NCBI RefSeq assembly: GCF_024679095.1
Contig: NC_066552.1
Span: 14,705,323-14,769,322, forward strand
Length of the DNA stretch: 64,000 nt
Direction: 5' to 3'
DNA from: Eriocheir sinensis
Lineage: Eukaryota > Arthropoda > Malacostraca > Decapoda > Varunidae
Position 1 is the stretch's first letter. Each line of letters begins with the position of its first letter. The translations under genes were made by a program, and so were the position numbers. A model generated the notes under the pieces. The model did not search any database. It saw only the letters and a program-made list of their open reading frames with translations, and was not told the DNA's origin. Shown here piece by piece: positions 46,507 through 58,193 of this stretch.

Positions 46507-47608
46507 GGGCCGCTTTCACAGTCACGTTTGTTTGTGCTGATCGTTACCTATGAGCGGCGATCGCCGCTACCAACAAGAAAGCCGCTTTCACAGTCGCCTT
46601 TCGCGGCGCTGTTTGTTTGCATCAGTACCAGAGATTGGAACCTCTGGTAACGGAGCTCTGGTGGCCGCGGGGTTCCCCAGTGGAGCTTACCAATGACATT
46701 AATTAGTAAATAGTACAAAATCTTGCCCTCAAGTGGTTATACTATTTCTTTAAATGGATGTAAAAAAATATTACACTATACAGCAACACGTTGCACGGCT
46801 TCAATGGTAATATGAGAAAACAATTAAAAGACTTTGAATGACATGAACACATTTCACCTGCTGACAGTAAACGTCCTGCTGAAAACATTATTTCAGTTTT
46901 ATTGACTGAATGTTTATTGTTGCAAAATGCACAATAAAGGAGAAGGGAGGACTTTAATACATGTCACCATTATTCACTTGTTATGCCTTCTTGGTCAAAC
47001 TCTCGTATTATTCTAGATAGCCTCATATATATGTATATGCATAAGGCATACATATAACGAAATCAGCCATGTTATGTAATGAATAAATGTGAAGCCTGCT
47101 AAATAAGTGTGAATAATGAACAAATGTAATGAATATATACAGGTGAAGAGACTCTCTTGCAGACATCTGCTAAATTTTAGAACTTTAATGCTTGTCACCA
47201 TTATTAAATAAATGCTCACCTAATATCCCTCGGAAATATTAGGCTATCAGCAGATTTGAGCGGTGTATTACAGCGACACACTCCACATTTTTTCATCATA
47301 TCTATTCTTCTCAGTTATTCTTTATATTTATTCTTCACGTTTACTCTTTGTACGTCTATTTTTCACATTACTCCTTCATAATCCCCCGCTCAGCTGATGT
47401 AACGTTGACATTTCCCGCCGCTCCGGCACACCAACACTGCAGAATCACGCGCCTTCGTCTTGTCATGATTGTCACCACGCTGGTAGTCGCCGATACCACG
47501 AAAACAGAGACTGTGAAAGCGGATCGAGGCGATGGTAACGGCTGCTGCCAGGATGGTAGGGCCTTTGGGTAGGGTGCGTACGGTACCAGACGACTGTGGA
47601 AGCGGCCC
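46507..47608. mobile_element. PIF/Harbinger-like non-autonomous element, 1.1 kb
   Basis: The left end GGGCCGCTTTCACAGTC (46507) and right end GACTGTGGAAGCGGCCC (to 47608) are 17-bp inverted repeats with one mismatch. TAA flanks both sides (46504-46506 and 47609-47611), the TWA target duplication expected for PIF/Harbinger elements, whose termini commonly start GGGCC and include TTTCACA. A second, inner inverted copy of CCGCTTTCACAGTC lies at about 46583 and 47505. The interior is AT-rich with no transposase frame, so it must have been mobilised in trans. The outside flanks share a 'GGGATACGTGGA' block (46402 and 47684). Confidence 0.8.
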
Positions 47609-47703
47609 TAAGTATCACGGCTCATAAAACATGGGAATAGTAACACAACCTCTATAGACTTGTCAGTATATACCTTCAGAGTGTGGGATACGTGGATATT
47701 TGG

Positions 47704-47850
47704 GTCATGTTCTTAAACGTATCGGGCTCCCATTACGACTATTTCCCAAGGCCACAGACAAGATTACCCGGGATTTCTTGGGTGTTTTTCCAGTTCGAGA
47801 TGCAGACGTCGTATAAAACCATCACCAGGTCACAAAACAGTCCATGAATA
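47704..47850 (+). mobile_element. Partial MITE-like copy
   Basis: 'GTTCTTAAACGTATCGGGCT' through 'AAGGCCACAGACAAGATTA' and 'AAAACCATCACCAGGTCA' parallels the first half of the copy starting at 47872. Confidence 0.6.
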
Positions 47851-47871
47851 ACAAGGTGAGAGGAGAGAAAA

Positions 47872-48085
47872 GACAGTTCTTAAAAGCATCGGGCTCCTAT
47901 TATGACGATTCCCCAAGGCCACAGACAAGATTAGTCGGGTTCTCATGACTGTCTTCTCAAGTTCATGGTACAGATGCTTCGTCAGACTACCACCAGGGTC
48001 AAAACCATCCCTGGAAATGCCCACAACGCCTACGAAAGCCTTGTCAATTGTGTGCTTGGGTGCCGAAATGTTGAGGAATATGGGC
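47872..48085 (+). mobile_element. MITE-like repeat copy
   Basis: Starts 'GTTCTTAAAAGCATCGGGCT', continues 'CAAGATTAGTCGGGTTCTCA', 'GACTACCACCAGGGTCAAAA', 'CTACGAAAGCCTTGTCAA', and ends near 'GGTGCCGAAATG'. Opposite in orientation to 44975-45195. Confidence 0.65.
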
Positions 48086-48247
48086 TTCACCGTGCCCTTC
48101 CCACGTTCCTCTGCGTCTTCTCGCGGCCACATCACCCTTACGAAGCGCAGCCAGCATCGCCACGCGGCACATACTACACACGTCATTACTCTGTTCACCT
48201 TATATGTTCGTCACTCATTCTCCTATTCCTAATCCTCTCGGTCCCCA

Positions 48248-48860
48248 GGCACACAACTTTGACAAAGCTTTCGTAGAGTTGCAAGCATTTTGGGGGGTAG
48301 TTCTATGATCATGGTGGTAGTTTCACCCTTCTTCTGTACCATGAACCTAAGAAACACACATTTGACAAGGCTTTCGTAGAGCTGAAAGCATTTTCTGAGG
48401 TAGTTTTATGACCCTGGTGGTAGTTTGAGCCTTCTTCTGTACCATGAACCTAAGAAACACACATTTGACAAGGCTTTCGTAGAGCTGCAAGATTTTTGAG
48501 GGGTAGTTTTATGATCCTGGTGGTAGTTTGACCCTTCTTCTGTACCATGAAACTAAGAAACAAACATTTGACAAAATTTTCGTAGAGTTACAAGCATTTT
48601 CAGGGGTAGTTTTATGACCCTGGTGGTAGTATGACCCTTCTTCTGTACCATGAACCTAAGAAACACACATTTGACAAGGCTTTCGTAGAGCTGCAAGCAT
48701 TTTCAGGGGTAGTTTTATGACCCTGGTGGTAGTATGACCCTTCTTCTGTACCATGAACCTAAGAAAACACTCAAGAGAACCCAATTGGTCCCCTTTTTGA
48801 CCTTTGGAAATAGTTGACGTGAGAAGCGGAAGCGTCTGAGAATATCGGCCTCCGTTTCTC
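48248..48860 (-). repeat. MITE core expanded into five ~104-bp tandem units
   Basis: The block 'TTTGACAAGGCTTTCGTAGA' starts new units near 48255, 48360, 48463, 48567 and 48670. Each runs through 'GGTAGTTTTATGACCCTGG' and 'CTTCTGTACCATGAACCTAA'. The last unit continues into the normal MITE end ('TTTGGAAATAGTTGACGTGA', 'GAAGCGTCTGAGAATATC'), so a tandem array formed inside a MITE. Confidence 0.8.
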
Positions 48861-49589
48861 TTCACGGCCTCATCACACTCTCTTCCTCTGCCTTCGACGA
48901 GCCGCCAGCATCGCCGCGGAGCACAAACTACGCACGTCATCACTCTGCTCACCTTTTAATGGCCATCGCTCAGACCCAGACGCCTCCCGCTGCTGAGAAC
49001 GCGACGACATGAACAAGCGCACATCCATTAAGGCGCCGGACGGGGATATTAAGCAAATGACGAAAGACAACCATTCCAGAGTGATAAAAGAGATGATGTC
49101 CGGCCTTGACGCATTACCAAACCAGCAGCATGGACTGTTGACGGACTCCCAGCATTCCTAGCGAGTGTGTGTGAGTTAGCAGGAACCCGGAAGCGGCGGT
49201 CCAACACTCGCCTCACTGCTCAGTATTACAAACCATTTAGGCATTAGCGACCAGAGAAGTCCATTGTAAAACGCTGCCCACCGCTGATGCCGAGAGTCCA
49301 AAGAGTGCAGAAAAGTGAAAGAAAGGAAATTGAAGTGTGGAAAGTGTAACAAATTTGAACCCACTGCGAATACGTAACTCCTCACCTATCATCTTTATAT
49401 TAAATTAATGTGAACCTTAGAGGATTAGTAATGTTCCTGTGGTTTTAGTGGTTAATATACATTGATTGGAAGAGTAAGCAATATTAGATGCTTGTGTGAA
49501 TATTTTTGTGTGTTTGTACTACTCATTACAGTTTGTACCTATTATAACACAATACAATCACCCCCCCCCCTCACCCCACCACCACCACA
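48861..49589. other. No gene seen
   Basis: Unique-looking sequence up to the start of the left inverted arm. Short frames only, none recognised. A C-run and CAC repeats lie at 49560-49590. Confidence 0.35.
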
Positions 49590-49979
49590 TACACATACAT
49601 AACGGGTTCTCATTAACTTTTCTCATTTATCCCTTAAAAATAATCCCGTCCAGCGATGCCCTCTGTCAACCTGGATACCTAGTTCTGTTCTCCTCGCTTC
49701 AAACAACTTACAGGATCCAGACCACGGACACTACACGTCTACCTCACTGCCAAACACACACCGAAACAGGCTGCAGAGAAACGAGGAACAAACGGAACAC
49801 GGAACACTTCTCGACATTGCTCCCTTCAACAACGATACTAATAAAAAAGTGACAAATCCTATACGAGAAATGATTTAAGTCTTTGGTATTTGGAGCTCAG
49901 AAACTCGTGATGCCAAACTGTGGAACTGCATTAAAGAAAATCTTTGATGACGCTCTTCGATCTTAGACTGTGAACCCCA

Positions 49980-50092
49980 TATCCCTCAGCATTTCGGCGT
50001 CCAAGCACACACAATTGACAAGGCCTTCGTATTAGAGTTGTGGGCATTTCCAGGGGTGGTTTTGAAACCTGGTGGTAGTCCGACAAAACATC
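49980..50092 (-). mobile_element. Partial MITE-like copy in the left arm
   Basis: 'CATTTCGGCGTCCAAGCACA', 'ATTGACAAGGCCTTCGTA' and 'GGCATTTCCAGGGGTGGTTT' match the first half of 44975-45195. The counterpart in the right arm is 60750-60860. Confidence 0.65.
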
Positions 50093-50134
50093 CACCCAAG
50101 GCAATAAAAAGATCTGGATTAAATTTATCCTATA

Positions 50135-50247
50135 CTGGTTCATCAGAGGCTGGCTGGGCCAACTTCAAAGGGTCTAAATCCTCTTGCCTTGAGTAAGTGC
50201 TTTGTCGGCGTTAAGATCAATCAGCCAACCTTCCTCTGATGAACCAG
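50135..50247. repeat. 113-bp hairpin element with 15-bp inverted ends
   Basis: CTGGTTCATCAGAGG at 50135-50149 is perfectly complementary to CCTCTGATGAACCAG at 50233-50247, with weaker pairing inside (GGCTGGCTGG against CAGCCAACC). The right-arm counterpart is 60593-60703. It may be a tiny MITE or a structured RNA/DNA hairpin. Confidence 0.6.
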
Positions 50248-50327
50248 CACCTTGAACGAGTCCCAATATCCACTGCCATTAACTATACTAGAAGGGGTGT
50301 GGTCAGTGTTTGGATGGGTGACCTCTC

Positions 50328-50458
50328 TTTCGGCCACTCCTCTTAATTCTCTTTTATAGGAGCAGTGATTTACGGGCTTTTTTTCATTATTGTTTTCTCT
50401 TCTTTTTTTCTCTCTTTTTTTTTGCCCCTGAGCTATTTCCTTTGCTGTAAAAGAAAAA
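50328..50458 (+). mobile_element. Jockey-like LINE 3' tail in the left arm
   Basis: 'GACCTCTCTTTCGGCCACTC', 'GGAGCAGTGATTTACGGGC', T-runs, 'CCCCTGAGCTATTTCCTTTG' and an A-rich end: the 3' UTR of the family at 14866. The mirrored copy is at 60411-60530. Confidence 0.8.
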
Positions 50459-51599
50459 TACAATATTCTCTCTGTTACATCACGGCCCTGAGTGTGTTTT
50501 GATGCACGTATTATTAATTCTCTTGTATCAGCCATCCTAGAAACCAACACACGTTCTAACCTAATATGATCCTGTTTTTCACTAACATCACTTTTTTTTG
50601 TCTCCTTCCTTTTTTTCTTTCTCATTCCTACTTTCACTTCTCGTTTCGCTTTCCTCAACTTCCTAGTCTCCCTTTCTCAGTTCCTCTCTCTTCTTGCTCT
50701 TCCCCATTACCTCTCTAATTAAGCAATGACATGTCACTATCACGAGTAAGCCATTCCAGCCATTCCAGTACCCTCATCGTATCCTAAACTTCCTATCGCG
50801 CTGAAAATTAAGCAGTGATGGGAGTACAAATTTCAGGCTGGATTTCTATTTAATACCCGACAATTACTGGAGTGATAATCAATGCACCGCGCGGGGAGGG
50901 AGGGAGGAAGCAATACCCGGCGAGGCTCAGTCAGGACGAGGCAACAACAGCAGCGAGCAGGGAGGGGCAGGAATCGGCGTCAGAGTGGTATAGGGAGTGT
51001 TGTGTAGCTAATATGTACGCAGTGTGCCGGTCAGTACGCACATAAAAATAAAAATATACTGTATACTTGGTAGAGGTGTAAAGAGTTTGAAATATTAGTA
51101 AATTAGAGGAAGAAAACATTATTCGAACGATATTTCAAGTTTTCAGTGTTGTTGTTGTTGTTGTTGTTGTTGATGTTGATGGTTTACGAGTATCAGCGGT
51201 ATTGTTGTTCTTATTTTTATGTTTGTTTTCGGACGAGTATAAACTGTGGTGGGGGGTTGTTTTGCTTTCTTTTCAAATACAAACTGTGGTGGTAGTGTTC
51301 TTTTTATTTATTTCGTAGGAGTATAAACTGTGGGAATGTTTTTTTTTTTTTTTCGTAAGAGTATAAATTGTGGCGGTAGTGTTTTTTTATTTTATTTCGT
51401 AAGAGTATAAACTGATTTTTTTTTCGTAAAAGTATAAACTGTGGTGTTTTTTTTCCTAACGAGCACAAATTGAAAAGGAGCAGAAATATTGGCGAGAATA
51501 CAAATAAAAACAACTTTATGCCCAGAGAATCGAAGAGACGAAGGAGTGGAACGCAAGATCTCAAACACATAACAAAAACAACAAAAAAAAGAAACAAAT

Positions 51600-52335
51600 A
51601 TACATACCCTCCATCATCACTCTTACCATAGCTTTCCTCTCCCTCCTATTCCTTCCTTTCCTACATCCTCATTCTCTTATTCTATTTTTCACTATCATTT
51701 TTTTCTCCCTTTTTTCTTTCCTATTCCTAATTTTCACTTCTCGTTTCGCTTTCCTCAACTTCCTATTCTCCCTTTCTCAGTTCCTCTCTCTCTTCTTACT
51801 CCTTCCTCTCCTTCCTGTTCCTTCCTTCCCTACTTCTTCATTCTCTTATTCAGTTTTTCCCTATCATCTTTTCTGTCTCCCTTTTTTCTTTCCCATTCCT
51901 AATTTTCACTTCTCATTTCGCTTTCCTCAACTTCTCCCTTTCTCAGTTCCTCTCTCTCTTCTTGCTCCTTTCTCTCCTCCTATTCCTTCCTTTCCTGCTT
52001 CTTCATTCTCTTATTCTATTTTTCCCTATCATCTTTTTTGTCTCCCTTTTTTTCCCATTCCAACTTTTCACTTCTCGTTTCGCTTTCCTCATCTTCTTAT
52101 TCTTCCTTTCTAAGTTCCTCTCTTTCTTCTTACTCTGCCCCGTCATCTCTCTTCCGTCTCTCATTCCTTTTCTTTGTCTTCTTCCACTTTTCTTTCCCAT
52201 ACCTTCTTTTCAATTTTTGTTTCGCTTTCCTCAACTTCCTATTCTCCCTTTCTCAGTTCATCTCTCTCCTCTTACTTTTCAACAGCATCTCTTCCTGGTC
52301 TCCTTCCTTTTCTCTAACTCTCCTTCATTCCTCTT
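51600..52335. repeat. Polypyrimidine ~130-bp tandem repeat
   Basis: About six copies share 'TTTCGCTTTCCTCAACTTCC', 'CCCTTTCTCAGTTCCTCTCT' and 'CTTATTCTATTTTTC-CTATC'. The same array, on the opposite strand, fills 58480-59220. Leu/Phe/Ser-rich frames are not genes. Confidence 0.9.
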
Positions 52336-52638
52336 TAAAGTATGTCCATGACCGTAAGCGTGGGGATGAATACTTATAACTGCTTTCCTCCCCTTCAGTA
52401 CGATCTATACATACACTTAGATCTTGTCCTTCACTAACAGACGGAGAGCACACACTGACATCTTTCCTCTCCTTCACTCGTCACCAGCGCAATGATCCAT
52501 CGCTTCCTGGGTCTGTGTTGCATCCCATTGGCGGTGAATCACTCCCTTCCCGCAGGACTGGCAGCACACACTTCTGGATCTGGTCCTTTCGAGGCCATAA
52601 AGCAGAGTCGTCAGAAATGTGTTAGGGTGGGGTAGAGA

Positions 52639-52885
<247 letters not shown>

Positions 52886-53265
52886 CACAGAGCCACCCGC
52901 ACACACCCTCCCACCCCACCACACACAAAAAATAACTCATACGATATATAGTACACCATTTCTGTCACGTGCACCAGAATACCATATCAAGGCCAAGAAA
53001 GTCGATCTAAATAACATGAAAGCGTAAAAGAGAAAAATGAGATGTGAGAGGGACCGAGGCCATAGCTAACGATCCAGGGTCCACGCGAGATACCAGACGG
53101 AGAGAGACGGACCTACGCTCACCTACAGACCCTTCAGAGTTCATCACGAGTCGAAGAAGGAGTAGCCAGAAATGCCCCGTCTCCCCACCCCGGCCCCTGC
53201 GTAGCATTCTTGTTTTATGAGCTGCTGAATATTTAGTGGCGCAGGGAGTGTATACGTATGATATT

Positions 53266-53320
<55 letters not shown>

Positions 53321-53391
53321 AGGAATTACCGAAGTAGCGCCATCGCCGAATTCTCTTCCTTAATAACCGCTGTCCTGTGCGTGTCTGAGGG

Positions 53392-53450
<59 letters not shown>

Positions 53451-53487
53451 TGCACACACTAGCGGTATCTCTCTCTCTCTCTCTCTT
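53266..53487. repeat. (GT)n, (CA)n and (CT)n microsatellites
   Basis: (GT)n at 53267-53318, (CA)n at 53396-53446 and a short (CT)n at 53469-53486. In the right arm the last one is about 120 bp long (57345-57466). Confidence 0.95.
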
Positions 53488-53493
53488 CTTCTT

Positions 53494-53728
53494 CTTCAGT
53501 AAGGCCTTCAGCCTTAACAACCGCTTACAGACTCTTTATAGAGAGCTTGACATGGAGTTCTTCAACGCCTGGGACAATTTCTACGGACAAAGTGAGCTCT
53601 TCCACAGGGACGGAATACACCTGTCCCCCATCGGGGCAGCCAGATTCGGAAGGCTCCAAAACGACGCAGTACGTGTACCCGATCAAAAAAACGACTCTCA
53701 GCCACGCCCCTCCACCCCGCCCGTGTAA
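53494..53728 (+). pseudogene. LINE ORF1 C-terminus, SGNH-esterase-like
   Basis: The frame reads KAFSLNNRLQTLYRELD, then FFNAWDNFY and HRDGIHLSPIGAARFGRL, and stops at 53726-53728. 'DGxHLSxxGxxRF' is the C-terminal Asp-x-x-His block of SGNH/GDSL esterases found in ORF1 proteins of CR1-type LINEs. Only about 78 codons are kept. The inverted-duplication breakpoint (53668) falls inside this frame: the right arm carries the same residues up to RLQNDA and then unrelated sequence. Confidence 0.75.
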
Positions 53729-53732
53729 ATAG

Positions 53733-54480
53733 ACGCCATGCATCGCAACAAACCCGTAACCGTGATCCCGCAAGTACCACCACCACCTCTATTACCAAGC
53801 CTCTAGATAACTTAAAAATCCTATGTTTCAATGCGCGTAGCCTAAGAAACAAATTTGATGAACTGAGATGTCTTGCTCTAACAGAAAATTTTGACATAAT
53901 TGCTATAACCGAAACATTTATCGACACCACAAATACTGATTTAAGTTCCGAATACAACATAGATGCCTACAGACTCTTCAACAAAGATTGTGTAAACCGT
54001 AGAGGCGGTGGCGTTGCCCTTTTTGTCAAAAACTATTTGGAACCCACTGACAAAACACCAAGAGACAGTAACGTTGAACATTTGTGCGTGCGAGTAAACA
54101 TTTCAAAAGTCAACTTAAATATATCTGTCACCAACAGCCCTCCCGGGCAATCACTCGATGACGATCTTGGAATGTACGGCGTCTTAAGGCAGTCACTTAA
54201 TAACAACGACTCACTGATATTAGGAGACTTTAACCTCCCCCATATCGACTGGGCGACACTGTCAGGTACAGAAGGCGAGTCACATAGAATGATCGAATTT
54301 TTAGAAGAAAATTATCTAAGCCAAATGGTTTCTGAACCAACTCGACAAAATAACATACTCAACCTTGTTATAACTACCCAAGATAACCTAGTCAGTAATG
54401 TCACGATAGGAGAACACCTCGGTTCTTGCGATCAAAAATTAGTGCGCGTCGACATTAGAGCTCAAACATCAGTGACTTAA
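53733..54480 (+). pseudogene. CR1-like AP endonuclease
   Basis: An open frame without an early ATG reads LKILCFNARSLRNKFDELR (about 53808-53865), FDIIAITETFID (53892-53927), RRGGGVALFVKNYL (near 54000), SLILGDFNLPHIDW (54212-54253) and LGSCDQKLVRVDI (54418-54456). These are the Asn, Glu, GDFN and SD(Q/H) motifs of LINE endonucleases; the final His is Gln here, which would impair catalysis. The frame meets TAA at 54478 just before the linker frame. The first ATG, at 54037, lies inside the domain and is not the true start. Confidence 0.8.
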
Positions 54481-54492
54481 AATAAAGTAAAG

Positions 54493-55260
54493 GTGCCCAT
54501 TATCAAAAGAGCTAACTTCGTAGAAATCCTACGAAAACTAACAGAAATAAAATTATCAGATGACGGCAATGTAGAGGAAGCCTGGCTAAGCTTTGAAAAT
54601 AATTTATTCACTCAGCAGAACACATTCGTCCCCTTGTGCGAGAAGCGAAGTAACACTAATAAAAGCCCACCTTGGTTTAATAGCGAAATTAAACACTCAG
54701 TCAAGGAAAGAAAATTGTTGTACAGGCTAAAGAAAGAACAAAGCACACCCGAAAGCATTAGACTTTATCATGATGCCAGGCGACGAGTAAAAAGATTAGT
54801 GCGTCAGGCAAAGCGTAGATATGAAGAAAATATTGCAGCCAATTGTAAAAATAATCCGAAATCCTTTTTCAGTTACAAAAACAACAGAAAGGCGATCAGA
54901 AGTGGAACTCGACATTTAACAAACAGCGACGGTGCCCTAGTGACTGACAGCCAACACATTGCAAACCTCTTAAACAATTACTTTTCCTCGGTGTTTAATA
55001 CTAACAGTCCTCCTCCCACTACCACCAACACCAGTACTAATGTAAATCTCGAGCATGCATTGCCTAATTTTGAAATAACAACCGATAAAGTCCTTAAAGC
55101 TCTCCATTCACTTAAAACAAATAAAAGTCCCGGACCCGATAAAGTATATCCTATACTGCTTAAAGAAACAAAGAGCGAAATATTCTCCTCCCTCACTACC
55201 GTATTCAATATGTCCTTGCGACAAGGCATCGTCCTTCGGATTGGAAAAAGGCTAACGTGA
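54493..55260 (+). pseudogene. CR1-like ORF2 linker and start of RT
   Basis: 255 codons, in frame with the endonuclease and separated from it by one stop codon. It has the typical linker: KSPPWFNSEIKHSVKERKLL (near 56-75), a basic helix with RRRVKRLVRQAKRRYE, and NPKSFFSYKN, then HIANLLNNYFSSVF and LHSLKTNKSPGPDKVYPILL (208-227), the entry to the reverse transcriptase. After RQGIV the frame is shifted (55235-55245). Confidence 0.8.
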
Positions 55261-56580
55261 CACTGATTTTAAGAAAGGACACAAAAAAATACCAGGTAAT
55301 TACAGACCCGTTAGTCTAACTTCAATTGTAGGTAAGCTACTTGAGAGCATAATTAGAGACAAATTGTGAGTTACCTCGAAAGCCACTCATTAATTGGGGA
55401 TTCACAACATGGCTTCCGTAACAAAAGATCCTGCCTATCAAACCTATTGACCTTTTATAACGACCTATTCTCAGTTTATAACGTAACCAAATCATTGGAC
55501 GTAGTCTATCTTGATTTACAGAAAGCGTTTGATAAAGTCCCACATCATAAATTACTGTATAAATTAAAGCAAATAGGTATTGACGGTCAAGTAAACCAAT
55601 GGATCGCGAATTGGTTGCGCAACAGACAGCAAAGAGTGGTGATTGACGGATTTAACTCAGAGTGGGCGCCGGTCACTAGTGGCGTCCCTCAGGGCTCGGT
55701 TCTTGGCCCAGTGCTCTTCATTATTTACATCAATGATGTAGATGCTGGACTCAGTAATCGCATTAGCAAATTTGCAGACGACACAAAGATTGGTAACTCG
55801 GTTCTCACTGACGAAGACAGGCAAAGCCTCCAAGAGGATTTACACAAAATTTCAACTTGGTCGGATAGATGGGAGATGCCCTTTAACGTAGACAAATGCC
55901 AGGTCCTTCAAGTTGGAACAAAAAATAAGAAGTTCGATTACGAAATGGGCGGCGTTAAACTCACAAGCGTTCAATGCGTTAAAGACCTGGGGGTCAAGAT
56001 CGCGTCAAACCTCAAATTCTCACATCAATGCATCGATGCAGCAAATAAAGCGAACAGAATGTTGGGCTTCATTAAAAGAAACTTTTTATTCAAGAATAAA
56101 AATGTAATACTCCCGCTCTACAATAGTTTAGTCAGACCCCACTTGGAATATGCGGTACAGTTTTGGTCTCCCCACTATGCAAAGGACATTGCTAAATTAA
56201 AAGGTGTTCAGCGTCGGGCAACAAAAATGATCCCTTCCTTGCGCAACAAATCCTACGAAGAAAGGCTTTCCACCCTTAACATGTTCTCTCTTGAGAAACG
56301 TCGCCTCCGAGGAAAACTGATCGAATGTTTTAAAATACTGAATGGTTTCACGAATGTAGACAGAACAAAATTGTTTATGATCGATGACACTTTGCGAACA
56401 AGGAACAATGGCATAAAACTCAAATGTAGACAAGTAAATTCAGATTGCATCAAATTTTTCTTCACCAACATTGTAGTGCGAGAATGGAATAAGCTCCCAC
56501 ATTCAGTGGTCCAGTGTGACACAATTGACTCCTTTAAAAACAAGCTCGATCGTCACTTCCACGAACTTAATATTAACTAA
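55261..56580 (+). pseudogene. CR1-like reverse transcriptase
   Basis: After two single-base shifts (NYRPVSLTSIVGKLLES is readable at 55297-55347) the 404-codon frame from 55366 carries QHGFRNKRSCLSNL (14-27), VYLDLQKAFDKVPHHKLL (47-64, catalytic Asp), TSGVPQGSVLGPVLF (104-118), KFADDTKIG (135-143, catalytic Asp pair), and the thumb with RPHLEYAVQFWSPHY and GVQRRATKMI. All key residues are present, so this domain looks well preserved. The stop is at 56578, followed by a short 3' UTR. The ATG at 55366 is internal. Confidence 0.85.
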
Positions 56581-56739
56581 AGTAGAAATGCAACGTTTTG
56601 GAGCCATCTGATTAATGTAGTCACTTAGGTTTAAGGACAGACCACCTAGTCTGGACCATGGAGTCTGTGTGGTCTGATTTTCTATGTAAATCTATGTAAA
56701 TCTCCAATATCTAACACACTTCCGATTCCCACGAAAATT

Positions 56740-57011
56740 CACACCGTTCTTTTCCTTCCCTTCCCTTCCTCTTGTCTTCTCTTCTCTTCCCTTCCCTTCC
56801 CTTCCCTTTTCTTCTTTTCTCTTCTCTTCTCTTCTCATTTCTTCCCTTCCCTTCCTTTCCCTTCCCTTTCTCTTCTCTTCTCTTCTCTTCTCTTCTCTTC
56901 TCTTCCCTTCCCTTCCCTTCTCTTCCTTTCCCCTCCCTTTCCTTTCCTTCCCATTCATTTCCTTCCCATCCCTTCCCTTCCCTTCCTCTCCTTTTCTCTC
57001 CCCTCCCTTCC

Positions 57012-57044
<33 letters not shown>
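56740..57044. repeat. CTTCC/CTTCT polypyrimidine tract and (GT)n
   Basis: TTCCC and CTTCT pentanucleotide repeats (56750-57015), then (GT)n at 57017-57043. The stretch lies between the LINE end and the right arm and is not mirrored on the left. Confidence 0.9.
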
Positions 57045-57340
57045 TAATGTAGTGTTTTTCTAAGCCTGTTTCCTTTTCTTTAGACTTCATTTCCTTCTCA
57101 TTTAGACTCGCCGTGTTGCGTTCTTGTGAGATTCTTTTGGTGCGACTTTTTTTCCTTCGTTTGCGTCGTTTTGGAGCCTTCCGAATCTGGCTGCCCCGAT
57201 GGGGGACAGGTGTATTCCGTCCCTGTGGAAGAGCTCACTTTGTCCGTAGAAATTGTCCCAGGCGTTGAAGAACTCCATGTCAAGCTCTCTATAAAGAGTC
57301 TGTAAGCGGTTGTTAAGGCTGAAGGCCTTACTGAAGAAGA

Positions 57341-57632
<292 letters not shown>

Positions 57633-58030
57633 CATATAATACGTATCCACTCCCTGCGCCACTAAATATTCCAGCAGCTCGCAAAACAAGAATGCTACGC
57701 CGCAGGGGCCGTGGTGGGAAGACGGGGCATTTCTGGCTACTCCTTCTTCGACTCGTGATGAACTCTGAAGGGTCTGTAGGTGAGCGTAGGTCCGTCTCTC
57801 TCCGTCCGGTATCTCGCGTGGACCCTGGATCGTTAGCTATGGCCTCGGTCCCTCTCACATCTCATTTTTCTTTTACGCTTTCATGTTATTTAGATCGACT
57901 TTCTGGCCTTGATATGGTATTCTGGTGCACGTGACAGAAATGGTGTACTATATAATATTATCGTATGAGTTATTTTGTGTGTGGTGGGGTGGAGGGTGTG
58001 GTGGGTGGCTGTGTGTGTGTGTGGGGGGAA

Positions 58031-58032
<2 letters not shown>

Positions 58033-58079
<47 letters not shown>

Positions 58080-58124
58080 TTTTGCTTATTTATCTATGTC
58101 TTTCAGTCTCTTACTTTATCTATG

Positions 58125-58190
<66 letters not shown>
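58033..58190. repeat. (GT)n and (CT)n microsatellites, right arm
   Basis: (GT)n 58033-58075 and (CT)n 58131-58190, the mirrored equivalents of 52641-52880. Confidence 0.95.

Positions 58191-58193
<3 letters not shown>

Larger units (their letters stand above)
53494..56703 (+). mobile_element. CR1-like non-LTR retrotransposon, 5'-truncated
   Basis: In order: the end of an ORF1 with an esterase-like motif (53494-53728), AP-type endonuclease (about 53740-54480), linker (54493-55260), reverse transcriptase (55260-56580), and a 3' UTR ending in a doubled 10-bp TCTATGTAAA unit (56680-56703), like the short-repeat tails of CR1/L2-group LINEs. The clade is inferred from FADDTK and PQGSVLGP plus the ORF1 esterase. 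One in-frame stop (54478) and at least two single-base shifts (about 55235 and 55365) interrupt ORF2. It begins right after a (CT)n repeat, which suggests 5' truncation, and forms most of the spacer between the inverted arms. Confidence 0.85.

Noticed and set aside
52474..52620. Cys-containing frame at the end of the (GA)n region (SVCCQSCGKG) present in both arms
   Set aside because: Conserved only because the arms are duplicates. It is short, without splice sites or recognisable homology that I could support.
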